A stretch of DNA of 64,000 bases from Areca catechu (Eukaryota; Streptophyta; Magnoliopsida; Arecales; Arecaceae). A model generated the notes under the pieces. It was not told where the DNA came from and did not search any database. It saw only the letters and a program-made list of their open reading frames with translations. The stretch covers positions 133,739,854 through 133,803,853 of the forward strand of contig CM038052.1 of NCBI GenBank assembly GCA_021397845.1. Direction: 5' to 3'. Made by a program: the position numbers and the translations under genes. Below, one piece after another: positions 1 to 9,563 of the stretch. The number at the start of each line of letters is the position of its first letter. Position 1 is the stretch's first letter.

Positions 1-436
1 GGCCTATACCCACTAGCATACATGAAGTGCATGGCTTCCAAGGCCTTGCCACCTTTTATAGGAGATTTATTCGAGGATTCAGTTCAATTGTTGCACCCAT
101 TATTGACTGCATTAAGAAGGGAATCTTTGAATGGACCAAAGCCGTTGATAGAGGCTTCTTAGAAATCAAAGAGAAAATGACCCAAGCATCCGATCTAAGA
201 TTACCTGACCTTTCAAAGGTGTTTGAGATTGCTTGTGATACCTCTGGAGTAGGAATTGTAGGGGCTTGAGTCAGGAAAATTACCCAGTGGTATTTTTTAG
301 TGAAAAGTTAAATGAGGCAAAACTTTGGTATTCAATTTATGATAAGGAATTATATGCAGTAGTTCAAGCCTTAAGATATTGGAGATATTACCTATTACCA
401 CAAGGGTTCATCTAATATTCAAATCATGAAGCACTC
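1..436 (+). pseudogene. pol: Element C pol fragment: end of RT and start of RNase H
   Basis: Frame 27-269 begins at the RT-RNase H connection (GLATFYRRFIRGFSSIVAP) and reaches the first RNase H block, where IACDTSGVGIVGA matches the family ACDASGVGIGGVL. A frameshift follows near 265, then homology continues with the FFSEKLNEAK and DKELYAVVQALRYWR blocks and an in-frame stop before SNHEAL. The fragment is cut at 436 by element A and resumes at 15774. Compared with the same region of element B (minus strand, 5154-6080) it is clearly homologous but more decayed. Confidence 0.9.
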
Positions 437-2024
437 TGATGCGGGACGAACTAGATGCTAGGATGAAATGATGCAGGTGATTTTTTGTTCTTTGTGATTT
501 TTTTAGTTTTTTTTTCTTTTTTTGAATTTAGGATTTCGAACATAAACAAAAAAGAAGATCTAGGGTTCTACAATGAAAAGAAATTCAAGCAAGTAAGTAA
601 GTCCCTAAACAGGATAGGAAGAGGACCCCGGGATTAAGAAACCCCGTAGGACCTAGCTCTCGAATCAATAACCCCATAGGAGTCTAGGGTTGTAAACCTT
701 AAAGATCTGAAGCACCCAATGCCGAGTTCACTCGCTCTTACGAATGCGTCCTGGATGATCGAGCCTTCAACAGCCGTGGATGCGCCGGCTTTCTGTCCAA
801 GGTCTCGAAGGCAAGTGAAATCGACTCCGTATTCGTAATACTTGGGGGACTTGCGAACAATCAATAGAAGGATTAGCAATCAATAAGTATCAGGAAAAAT
901 AAGGGAAAAGAGGTTGGAGATGATGTTGATTAGGGTCTTCTTGTTGGGTGCCTAGATGGATTATCTAGTGGCTTCCGAACTCGAAGATGGAAGACAAATT
1001 TGCATAAGAGAAAGCAACTTGAGGCTTCATACCTTTCGATGCCCGAAGGTGAAGGCACTCCCTCACGGAGATCGTCGTTATTAAGGAACAAAGGCAACTA
1101 ACAAAAAGAATGGCTCTCAAATATTTTCTTTTCATTCATCATCATTTTTTATTACAAAGGCGGGGGCAAGGTCCTTTATATAGGCACCTTAAGACCCTTT
1201 CAAAATTTGAATGAAAAAATACATTCCTTCTCTTGATAAGGCACCAAAAAAATTCAAAAGTTCAAAAAAAATCTGAAATCCTCCTCTTTGGTCGACCAAG
1301 GCTTGAATTTGATTTGGGTGTGGCAAGATATTGGGCTTGGAAGAAGGAATTTTGCTCCCTTGGACTTCGAAAGTTGACCTTCAATTTGGGAAGAAGGCAA
1401 GATTCATGACTTGTGTCTTCCTTCTTTCCTTGGTTGCTCACCCTTCTTTGGAGAGAAGCTTGAAATGAGGCTTGGAGCAAGGCTTTTGTCTTCAACCTTT
1501 CCTTGGTTGCTCTCCCTTCTTTGGAGAGAAGCTTGAAATGAGGCTTGGAGCAAGGCCTTTGTCTTCAACCTTTCCTTGGTTGCCCTCCCTTCTTTGGTAA
1601 GTGGCTTGATGGAGGGAAGGAAAGGAGGAAAGGATATTTGATGTGTCTCTATTTGGCACCCAAGAAAATCTCACTTGTGCCGTCCACATGGCTGGATGAG
1701 GTGGTGCCACATGGGATGATGAAGTGGCACCACATGGGGTGGTGAAGTGGTGCCCTAGGTTTGACATGTTGACCTTCAAGGCTTAGCCCAATAGTAGTTG
1801 AGCTGGACTCAAAGACCACTCCGGCTTGTACCTAGAGTTGGACTGGACTCAATACAGGACTGGACTCAATTCAGGACACAACTTGACCAAATTGGTCAAT
1901 GTATAGGACTAAACAAAAATAATTGAGACTATCTTCATGACTAAAATTTACAATGCTTAGGCTTGAAGCCTTATTGCAGGACCCAAAAATTTAAATCCTA
2001 ATTAGAGGTCTGGTGACCACACCA
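437..2024 (-). repeat. Element A 3' LTR
   Basis: A 1588-bp LTR. In sense orientation it begins TGGTGTGGTCACC at 2024 and ends at 437 in CATCA. It pairs with 14245-15768. It contains a 73-bp internal tandem repeat near 1427-1600 and, in sense orientation, a TATA-like motif at about 1175-1185 (plus strand CCTTTATATAGG). Short ORFs inside it are not conserved between the two LTR copies and are not genes. Confidence 0.92.
1427..1600. repeat. 73-bp tandem repeat inside element A LTR
   Basis: The motif TTGGTTGCTC recurs at 1430 and 1503 and, as TTGGTTGCCC, at 1576: exact 73-base spacing. Each unit carries GAAGCTTGAAATGAGGC and a CTTCAACC block. About 2.5 units are present. The 5' LTR at 15230-15400 has the same arrangement, so the repeat predates the insertion of this copy. 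Confidence 0.85.
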
Positions 2025-2262
2025 ATTCACTCAAGGTGGGAGGAACTCGACCCTATCGAGTACGGGTTGATTTGGCTTTGAAATTTCAGAAGGTCGGGGT
2101 CGAGGTGCTGCAAGTCCTCTCGGGTATCTAATGAATCATCAGACTACGATCAGCTTTGCAATCAAACCAAGTAATGCTGAGAGCCTTTGCACGGGTGGTC
2201 ATAGCTTGATCATCCAGGACATGCTCGATCCACCCTCCTCTCTCAGGTAAAATTGGAGGTGG
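2025..2262 (-). pseudogene. Element A chromodomain end and polypurine tract
   Basis: This is the 3' tail of A's pol in minus orientation. It is collinear with B's region 3963-4210, which encodes the end of the chromodomain. The polypurine tract next to the LTR (plus 2025-2045) reads in sense as CCTCCCACCTTGAGTGAAT, matching B's CCCACCCCGAGAGAAC. The chromodomain is interrupted at 2263-2267 (ACACT) by element B and continues at 11243. Confidence 0.82.
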
Positions 2263-2267
2263 ACACT

Positions 2268-3962
2268 TGATGCAGGGATGTAGGACTAGAGATGCTAGTA
2301 TGGATGCTTATGATGCAAAGGGATTTTTATAGTTGATGAGTTTTAAATGTTTTTATAAGTTTTTGATTCCCGAATACAAACAAAGACTGGAAATAGGAGA
2401 AACTGAATAAAAGAAGCCTACACTAGCAAATCAAATTCCTAAATAGTGAAATAAGAGAACAGGATCCCGGGATTAAAAAACCCGGTAGGACTAAGCTCGA
2501 TACACAATACCTACTTAGGAGATAGGGGCAAACCTCACATGTCTGAAGTGCCCGATGCAGAGATCACTCGACTCGGCAAATGCGGCCTGGATGCCTAAGC
2601 AGTCGAACCCGTGGATGCGCCGACTTTCGGTCGGGTGGTCGCGATGGCAAAGCAGACCGTCTCTGGTGCCCGTGTTACCAAGGGGGACCTGTAGGCAAAC
2701 AAAGGAGGGATTAGTGAAATGAAGCGAAGTGTCGAAATGGAACTAAGGGAGGGTTGAGAAGGGGCTTCGAGCCCGGTGTCCGACTGGATTCCGAAGTCGA
2801 AGAAGGAGGTAACTTGGGGCCTCACACCCCGCGATGTCCTGGAGGATGAAGGAATGTGGCCTCACACCACTCCATGTCCTGGAGGACGAAGGACTTGCAA
2901 TGCCCTGGGGCGACGGAAAGGTGGCCTCACACCACTCGACGTCCCTGGGGATGAAGGAAGCTTCACTCAAACCTAGTCTAGGAGACAATAGTTGGAGGAG
3001 AAACAAAACTCAAGCTCCCTTTTTCATTTAATCATTCAATACCCTTTAGAATGGAGGGGTTGGGTCCTTTAAATAGGCACCCAATGCCCATTTTGAAATT
3101 CAAATGCAAGAATACAAAACTTCTGCTTCTTTTTCTTGAATGGGCGCCCAAACCTTGACTTTCTTCTCCCTTTGGCCGACCAAGTGCTAGCCTTGAATGG
3201 GTGTGGCATGAATGGGCGTGGCATGAAGCAAGGCTAGGAGGAGGGATCATGGCGCCTTGAAGTTGGAAAGAATCTTCATTGTTTTGGAAAAGGACATGAA
3301 GAGGGGCTTGTAGCATGGCTTATGTTCTTCTTCCTTCCTTTGTTGCACACCCTTTCTTTGGTATAAGGCTTGACATGGGGAGTGTTAGGTGGAGGTGCCC
3401 AAGGCTCTTGTCTCTCCCTTCCAAAAAGGTTGAAGCAAATTGGGAAGAAGGCTTGATTGGAGATCTTGAAGTAAGGGATTTGAATTCCCTACATCAACTT
3501 CCATTGACTTCTACCTTGGCCAACCACCCTTGCATGGCAATGAGCTTGATAGGGGGAGGGGAAAAAGGCTAGAGCCAAGTGAAGTGGTCCTCCCCATTGG
3601 GCATTCTTGCATGCCAAGTGTGCTTCCCACGTGGCAAGATGTCATGGCACCATGTAGGATGCACAGGTGGCCCTGAGTTGACTTGGATTCTTTCCTGACT
3701 TGCTTCCAAGGAGACTTAATTTTAAGATCCACTCTTGCAATGGACCCATACTTCTAATAGACTTAGACTGGACTCAACTTGTGACTCGACTCAGAACATG
3801 ACTCAATTTGACCTAATTTGTCAAGGTACGGACTCAATTCAAAGAAAAGACAATTACAAATTTGAGGCTTGAAGCCTTATTACAAGACACAAAGAAGTGA
3901 AACCCTAATCTGAGATCCATAGAGGGTTGAGGAGCCTTTGTCGGATCCTAGTGCCCACACCA
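2268..3962 (-). repeat. Element B 3' LTR
   Basis: A 1695-bp LTR running in sense from 3962 (TGGTGTGGGCAC) to 2268 (ending CCCTGCATCA). It is preceded in sense by the polypurine tract at plus 3963-3982 (CTCCCACCCCGAGAGAAC). It pairs with 9564-11237. Small ORFs within it are shared only as non-coding LTR sequence. Confidence 0.93.
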
Positions 3963-4048
3963 GTTCTCTCGGGGTGGGAGGAAGTCGATCCTGTCGAGTA
4001 AGGGTTAGTCTGGCTTTGGTACCTCTCCAGGATATCGGGGTCGATGTG

Positions 4049-4558
4049 CTACAAGTCCTCCCGGGTGATCCACGAGTCATCGGATTCGGGTCGACCTTGC
4101 CATCGGACCAAGTAACATTGATAGCCTTTGCCCTGGGTAGTGAAAGCTTGGTAATCCAGGACACGCTCGATCTGCTCTCCTTGCTCAGGTATATTTGGAG
4201 GTGGACACTCAGGTTCAGGTTCACTCTCAAAGAAAAGGTCAGGCCCAAATGGCTTGCTAGGTATGTTTGCGGGTTCCCTATACTCGACTAAGTCAGAGAT
4301 ATTGAATGTCGAGCTAATTCCATAATCCGGAGGTAATTCTAGCACATAGGCATTAGGGCCCATTCTCCTAATTACTTTAAAGGGACCAGCCCCACGAGTA
4401 TGAAGCTTCTTAATGGTTCCCGGTGGAAACCGTTTAGGCCTGAGCATAATCATTACAAAATCCCCTATTTCAAACTCTTCAGCTCGCTTTCGGGAATCAG
4501 CCAGCCTTTTATATGTGTTATTACTTATATTAATTTTTTGGCTAATTTCTTTATGCAT
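4049..4558 (-). CDS. pol: Element B integrase C-terminus with chromodomain
   Basis: A 169-residue open frame. The first part carries the gypsy integrase C-terminal block (FEIGDFVMIMLRPKRFPPGT, then GPFKVIRRMGPNAYVLELP). The last ~45 residues form a chromodomain: QIERVLDYQAF, GYQCYLVRWQGRPESDDSWI, then TREDL and a stop. In the chromovirus family this domain binds chromatin marks and steers integration. The frame is separated from the integrase core by a frameshift and a stop between 4560 and 4770. The same tail is recognisable in A, C and N. Confidence 0.92.
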   Translation of the reverse strand: MHKEISQKINISNNTYKRLADSRKRAEEFEIGDFVMIMLRPKRFPPGTIKKLHTRGAGPFKVIRRMGPNAYVLELPPDYGISSTFNISDLVEYREPANIPSKPFGPDLFFESEPEPECPPPNIPEQGEQIERVLDYQAFTTQGKGYQCYLVRWQGRPESDDSWITREDL

Positions 4559-5090
4559 GTCTCTAATATGCTATGCAAGTGATTCAGCGGACTCAGAGAC
4601 ACGTGCATGGATGGGTAGGGGAATCAGGTCAAGAGGTCAGTTAGGCTTGTATCCATAGACAACTTCAAAAGGACTCTTCCCGGTGGTCCTATTCACAAAA
4701 CTGTTGTAGGCGAACTCGGCTTGAGGTAAAAGAAGATCCCAATTTCCTATATGTTCGCCTATCAAGCATCTAAGAAGGTTCCCTAGGCTCTACCTCTATT
4801 TGTCCATCGGTTTGTGGGTGGTAGGCAGTGAAGAACTGGAGCTTGGTGCCTAGGAGGTGCCAAAGGGTTTTCCAGAAATAGCTAGTGAAGCGGACATCCC
4901 TATCAGACACTATGGTCTTGGGTAGGCCATGTAACTTAACCACATGCTCAAGAAAAAGCTTGGCAACCTTGGAAGCATCTAGTGTTTGGGAGCAGGGTAT
5001 GAAATGAGCCATTTTGGAGAACCTATCCACTACTACAAAGACAGAATCGTGCTTCCTTGCAATCTTGGGTAATCCTACCACAAAATCCAT
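4559..5090 (-). pseudogene. pol: Element B integrase catalytic core, frameshifted
   Basis: Frame 4770-5090 holds the rve core: MDFVVGLP, then VVVDRFSKMAHFIPC (first Asp), VSDRDVRFTSYFWKTLW (second Asp) and HPQTDGQIE (Glu). I count 35 residues between the second Asp and the Glu, the D,D(35)E spacing of functional integrases. Immediately after the Glu a frameshift changes the normal VVNRSLG continuation to VEPREPS. The rest of the core (GNWDLLLPQAEFAYNSFVNRTT region) continues in another frame between 4560 and 4770. The enzyme joins element cDNA ends to chromosomal DNA. Confidence 0.88.
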
Positions 5091-5153
5091 ACTGAGGTTT
5101 TGCCAAGGGTGACTAGGTACGGGCAGAGGTATGTAAAGGCCGGTATTCTGCTT

Positions 5154-6080
5154 CTACTGTTTAGCCATAGCATAAGTCCGGCACCTAGAGATGATGTTGG
5201 CGACATCTTTCTTGAGGCCAGGCCGAAAGAACTGGTCTTCAACAGCCAAAATGGTCTTCTCCCTACCAAAGTGACCAGCTAGCCTCCCGCATGGGTTTCC
5301 CACACAAAATTCCAAGAGTGAAGTCTTGGGAATGCACAACTTATTACCCTTGAAGAGATAACCATCCTGTAAGGTATAGTCATTATGGGCACTAGATGGT
5401 TCTTGAAGCTTAGACTGGAAGATCTCACTAAAGTCAGGACAAGATTCGTATTGTTCCTTAAGTTGGTCAAATCCTACAACCTCAGTCCTAACTGCATTTA
5501 ACAACAGGGCACGACGGTTAAGGGTATTAGCTACCTTATTCTCAATATCAGCATGGTGTTTAAGCACAAAGGTATAAGCTTGGATATACTCGACCCACTT
5601 AGCGTGCCTAGGGTTCAATCTTTTCTGGGAGTTCAGGTACCGAAGGGCTTCATGGTCTGAAAACAGAACGAACTCATGGGATAACAGGTAATGCCTCCAG
5701 TACCTAAGGGCTTGGACGACTGCATAAAACTCTTTATCGTAAGTCGAGTACTTAATCTTGGCCTCATTAAGTTTTTCGCTAAAGAAGGCCACGGGGTGAT
5801 TTTCTTGACTAAGTACCCCACCGATTCCAACTCCCGAAGCATCACAAGCAACCTCAAAAACCTTAAAAATATATGGTAATCTTAGGACAGGTGCTTGTAT
5901 CATTCTATCCTTAATTTCATGGAAGGCCTTGTCTGCAGCTTTAGTCCATTGAAAACCTCCCTTCCTGATGCAGCCGGTTATAGGTGCTACAATTGAACTA
6001 AACCCCCGAATGAAATGTCTATAAAATGTGGCTAGTACATGGAAACTACGTACACCGTGGATACTAGCAGGACAGGCCAC
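5154..6080 (-). CDS. pol: Element B RNase H and integrase zinc-binding region
   Basis: A 308-residue frame starting in the RT connection (ATFYRHFIRGFSSIV). RNase H blocks follow: VACDASGVGIGGVLSQ (first Asp), YDKEFYAVVQALRYWRHYL (Glu) and FSDHEALRYLN (Asp). The integrase zinc region is near the end: RLAGHFGREKT then CRTYAMAK, where the second Cys of the CxxC pair is Tyr. The expected THAGG just before it reads NPCGR because of a local frame change, so the first His is lost; the overlapping frame 5279-5470 still shows WETHAGG. RNase H degrades the RNA of RNA:DNA hybrids during reverse transcription. Confidence 0.9.
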   Translation of the reverse strand: MACPASIHGVRSFHVLATFYRHFIRGFSSIVAPITGCIRKGGFQWTKAADKAFHEIKDRMIQAPVLRLPYIFKVFEVACDASGVGIGGVLSQENHPVAFFSEKLNEAKIKYSTYDKEFYAVVQALRYWRHYLLSHEFVLFSDHEALRYLNSQKRLNPRHAKWVEYIQAYTFVLKHHADIENKVANTLNRRALLLNAVRTEVVGFDQLKEQYESCPDFSEIFQSKLQEPSSAHNDYTLQDGYLFKGNKLCIPKTSLLEFCVGNPCGRLAGHFGREKTILAVEDQFFRPGLKKDVANIISRCRTYAMAKQ

Positions 6081-6850
6081 TCAACTATAGCTCTAACTTT
6101 TTCGGGGTCAGTGAAAACTCCTTCAGGGGTAACTACAAAGCCTAAGAAGATAACCCTAGTTGTCATGAATTCGCACTTCTTAGGGTTGGTGTAAAGGCTA
6201 TTCTCCTTAAGGGTTTGGCAGACTAACCTTAAGTGGTTAAGGTGGTCCTCTTTGGTCTTGCTATATATCAAGATGTCATCAAAATATACTACTAAGAATT
6301 TTTCAGTGAACTCTCGCAAGACTTGGGTCATGACCCACATAAAGGTTCTGGGTGCATTAGACAACCCGAAGGGCATCACTACCCACTCAAACAGACCATC
6401 CTTATTCTTTAACGCCGTCTTCCATTCATCCCCCGGTCGAATTCTAATTTGGTGGTAACCACTCTTGAGGTCTATCTTGGAAAAGATAGTGGCACCGGCT
6501 ATCATATCGAGCATATCATCCAGGCGGGGAATGGGAAACCTATATTTGATTGTAATTTTGTTGATAGCCCTGCTATCAACACACATTCTCCAGGTCCCGT
6601 CTTTCTTAGGGTTAAGTAGGGTAGGGACGACATAGGGACTTAAACTCTCCCTAAGGAAACCCTTCCTAAGCAACTCTCCCACTTGTTTCTGAAGTTCTTG
6701 GTGTTCAGTGGTGTTCATCCTATTGTGGGGAAGGTTAGGCAAAGTTGATCCTGGGACCAAATATATTGCATGCTGGATGTCCCTAAGGGGTGGCAATTGA
6801 TCAGGTAATTCTTTAGGGAAAACATCCTCAACTTCTTTTAGAGTCTTCAC
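6032..6850 (-). CDS. pol: Element B reverse transcriptase
   Basis: A 272-residue frame covering the gypsy RT fingers and palm. Visible blocks are VEDVFPKELPDQLPPLRDI, RESLSPYVVPTLL, KKDGTWRMCVDSRAINKIT, YRFPIPRLDDMLD, FSKIDLKSGYHQIRIRPGDE, MPFGLSNAPRTFM and the catalytic VVYFDDILIYS (FDD, with the third Asp in FSKIDLKSG). The frame ends in VRAIVEWP, then shifts into the RNase H frame. The start codon is only the first Met in the frame; in life this is part of a gag-pol polyprotein matured by the element protease. It copies the element RNA into cDNA from the initiator tRNA primer. Confidence 0.93.
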   Translation of the reverse strand: MKTLKEVEDVFPKELPDQLPPLRDIQHAIYLVPGSTLPNLPHNRMNTTEHQELQKQVGELLRKGFLRESLSPYVVPTLLNPKKDGTWRMCVDSRAINKITIKYRFPIPRLDDMLDMIAGATIFSKIDLKSGYHQIRIRPGDEWKTALKNKDGLFEWVVMPFGLSNAPRTFMWVMTQVLREFTEKFLVVYFDDILIYSKTKEDHLNHLRLVCQTLKENSLYTNPKKCEFMTTRVIFLGFVVTPEGVFTDPEKVRAIVEWPVLLVSTVYVVSMY

Positions 6851-7059
6851 TACCTCTTGGGGGTGTTCTACTTTGGTTGGTTCATGACCCTCCTTGGTGG
6901 CTAGAATCCAAATAGGGGCTCCCTCTATATTTTCTTTCTCTAGCTCCTTGGGTGTGACCAGGTTGACTCCTGTGTTCTTTTCTTTAGGCCACTAAATCCT
7001 TTCTTGACTGGGTTCTTTGGCTGGATTGGGTTGATTGTAATCTTTTTTCCATGGTGGAA

Positions 7060-7700
7060 AAGACACAAGTATTGGATTGACCATAAAGGGTGGCATCATG
7101 GTCAAAAAGCCAGGGTCATCCTAGGATGATACTACCAACACCCATGGGTAAGACATCACACCATGTCAATTCTTCATAGAAACTCATTTTTATCTTTATT
7201 TGGCACCTAGATTTTATTGGGATTGAAGTTGAATCTATCTAGGAGACTTTGTAAGGGTTGGGGTGGGGAACTGTGGCTAGTCCTAAAGATTTGATAGTAC
7301 TCAAGGAAAGGGCATTGACACAGCTTCCACTATCAATAATGACCTTACATGCCTTATCTCCTAGCTTGATCAGGGTCTGTAGGATGTTAGTCCTATGCCA
7401 GTCTTCCTGCACTATGTTTTGGGCTAGGATGTATCTGACTATTCCTGGAAGGTCTTCAGATTCATACACCTCTTCCTCTCCCTCGTACTCTTCCAACAAC
7501 TGATTTTCAGGATCATAGACTTCCTCCTCAGGTTCAGCAATGGGTTCAGGTTCAGTTTCAGTTGGTTCATCTATAAGTAGGGCAGGGGCAGTGCACTGAC
7601 TAGCAAAATGACCAGGTTTATGACACCTATAGCATTTACCTTGGGGATCGGGTCTCCTATGGACTTCAATAGCCTTACCCTTGTCCTCTCTATTGTATTG
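7060..7700 (-). pseudogene. pol: Element B gag zinc knuckle and aspartic protease
   Basis: In sense order: a CCHC knuckle CYRCHKPGHFASQC at about 7600-7660, an acidic linker, then frame 7239-7499 with EYEGEEEVYESEDLPG and the protease motif VIIDSGSCVNALS, where DSG is the catalytic aspartyl triad of a retropepsin. A stop after PYKVS breaks the frame at 7239. Homology continues in other frames with WCDVLPMGVGSIILG and LFDHDATLYG down to about 7060. The region 6851-7060 is a decayed linker to RT. The closest relative in the window is A at 12419-12960. Confidence 0.85.
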
Positions 7701-7778
7701 GGGTCGATTCAGACTGGGATGACTAGGACTGGGTTGGGATAGGCTTGGTCGACTTGGGTCAGATCGGTTCGAGCTTGG

Positions 7779-8654
7779 TCAACTTGGGTAAGCCTGGCTA
7801 TAACTTTGGGTAGATCCGAGGATACGGCTCTGGTTCCTAAAGTGCTTAGGTCTTCTATAGGCGGGAGCTCTCTGGAAATGCTCACAGAGCCTAGCAACTT
7901 GGTAAGCTTCTTCCAAGGTTCTAGTTGCCCTAAAGTACAGCTCTCTCTGAATGTCTGGGTGTAGGCCAGCCCTAAACCTAGACAGGGTTACCTCAGGCAA
8001 CTCTACAACCTTACATCGCATAACATATTCATCAAACTTGGCGATGTAGTCGGCCACACTCTTACTCCCTTGACTTAGGGTTTGCCATTGGTCCAACAGT
8101 TTCTGGGTGTAGGATGCAGGTAGGTATTTCCTTCTAAGCTTATCTCTTATTTTCCCCCAAGCAGATATGGGTAATTGTCCTTTCTGCTCTATGTAATTTT
8201 CGATGCTATTCCAAAACAACCTAGCTTGGTGAACCAACCTAAGCTTGGCAAACTTAAACTTAGTTCTATCAGACATAGAGTACCAATCAAAATACTGTTC
8301 CATAGCTGACTCCCAATCTTCATACACCCTAGGATCTAAACTTCCATCGAAAGTGGGTGCGTCAAGCTTGATGCTCCTAATGGCTCTTTCTTCACGGTCC
8401 TCCAGATTGGGTCTCCTAGGATGGGTATCAACGAAGGGATCAGGGTCTCTCCCAAATTCATCCTCAATGTATGGGTCTTGTTGCAGGTTTCTCCTGGGAT
8501 GAGGGGACTCAGGACCGGCTTCAGGTCGGGGCCTAGTAGCTTCCTCTAAGGTTCCTAGTCTGGCCTCTATTTGATCAAGTCTATTAGTCACCTGGTTGCT
8601 TAATTGAGTCATGGATTGTGTTAGGGCTCCAATGTCAGCTCGAAGTTGGTCCAT
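7779..8654 (-). CDS. gag: Element B gag capsid protein
   Basis: A 291-residue frame. The start MDQLRADIGALTQSMTQLS opens a helical N-terminal segment that also begins gag in A and N. The retrotransposon gag domain follows: LDAPTFDGSLDPRVYEDW, FKFAKLRLVHQARLFWN, GKIRDKLRRKYLP, QGSKSVADYIAKFDEYVMRC, then LHPDIQRELYFRATRTLEEAY. It stops just before the zinc knuckle at 7660, so capsid and nucleocapsid are now in separate frames. Gag forms the cytoplasmic particle in which the RNA is reverse transcribed. It is the least damaged gag in the window. Confidence 0.93.
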   Translation of the reverse strand: MDQLRADIGALTQSMTQLSNQVTNRLDQIEARLGTLEEATRPRPEAGPESPHPRRNLQQDPYIEDEFGRDPDPFVDTHPRRPNLEDREERAIRSIKLDAPTFDGSLDPRVYEDWESAMEQYFDWYSMSDRTKFKFAKLRLVHQARLFWNSIENYIEQKGQLPISAWGKIRDKLRRKYLPASYTQKLLDQWQTLSQGSKSVADYIAKFDEYVMRCKVVELPEVTLSRFRAGLHPDIQRELYFRATRTLEEAYQVARLCEHFQRAPAYRRPKHFRNQSRILGSTQSYSQAYPS

Positions 8655-9542
8655 GGCTTTGGTAGGGGTGGAGAAGGTGGGTGAAAAGAGGTTCCTGATC
8701 TAGTGCACATGTCACACACACAGAACGGTGCTACGGTTTGCTAGACCTAGGAGATCCACCAAATGTAAAGTCAAGAAGATGAACCTGGAAGTAGTAACTT
8801 GTCACCTGGCCAGGTAAGTGTAAGGTTAGTGGAGGTTCCTCTCTACTTGCCTTAGACACCAATGAAATTGGCCAAGTAAGCGAACCAACACACTTCCCTT
8901 CGGGATCTAGTCCTTGAACTACTTTCCTAGACACCAGCTAGTTATGCACACACCAACAAGTGATCTAGCTTGGCTCGGCACTTGGATCGACCCGACTTCA
9001 TGGGTGTGCCTAGCTCACTAGAGCAGATTAAGCATCTAATCAATTTTAGTTAACGGCTAGGGTTCGATATGTCGGGTGGTAGTTTTTGGACTAGGGACAG
9101 GTATTGAAATCCTGACCCTATGTTAATTTGATGCCCTTAGGATGAGTTATGCACAATGATGCACACAAACGACTAATGAAATGACTTAAAATTTTCTTGT
9201 TTCTTTGTGTCTTTCAGATGTGTGAATGCTAAACAAAATGCAGGAATTGAAATATGCCCCTAAATGCAAGAAATAAGCTAGATGGATGAATGAAGCAAGA
9301 AATGAGATGCTTGCAGGAATTTCAGACCTGAGATTTTCTCAGGTAGTATTTTGGCTTGTAGAAATTCTATAAACTGAAATAAAATCTGAGAAAACAAATA
9401 AAAATACAATGAATTAAGTGTGATCTATCAAATAGAAATCATGAGATTTGGGGGTCCCTATAGAGAGAAACAATTCAATGTTCAGACCATATATGGGCTG
9501 ACCAGAATGCAGAAAATGAAAGGAAAAGATGCACTAGTCCTA
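8655..9542 (-). promoter_or_regulatory. Element B untranslated leader with module 2 (8805-8938)
   Basis: About 890 bases between PBS and gag with no gene. Plus 8805-8938 carries the shared leader module 2; in sense it reads CTGGTGTCTAGG, about 50 bases, CTTACTTGGCCAAT, a short loop, ATTGGTGTCTAAGG, about 30 bases, then ACTTACCTGGCCAG. The inner pair forms a hairpin (CCAAT with ATTGG, CTTA with TAAG) and the outer pair closes it (CTGG with CCAG). No module 1 was found in B. The rest is AT-rich leader homologous in part to N's leader. Confidence 0.7.
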
Positions 9543-9560
9543 GCCGTGTTCTGATACCAA
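9543..9560 (-). other. Element B primer-binding site (tRNA-iMet)
   Basis: In sense: TTGGTATCAGAACACGGC, three bases after the 5' LTR. Its first 11 bases match the plant initiator tRNA-Met 3' end complement TGGTATCAGAGC, with G to A at one position. Confidence 0.9.
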
Positions 9561-9563
9561 TAA

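Noticed and set aside
2595..3572. ORFs in B LTRs (also 9733-10711)
   Set aside because: LTR sequence; the pairs differ by indels between LTRs and show no domain.
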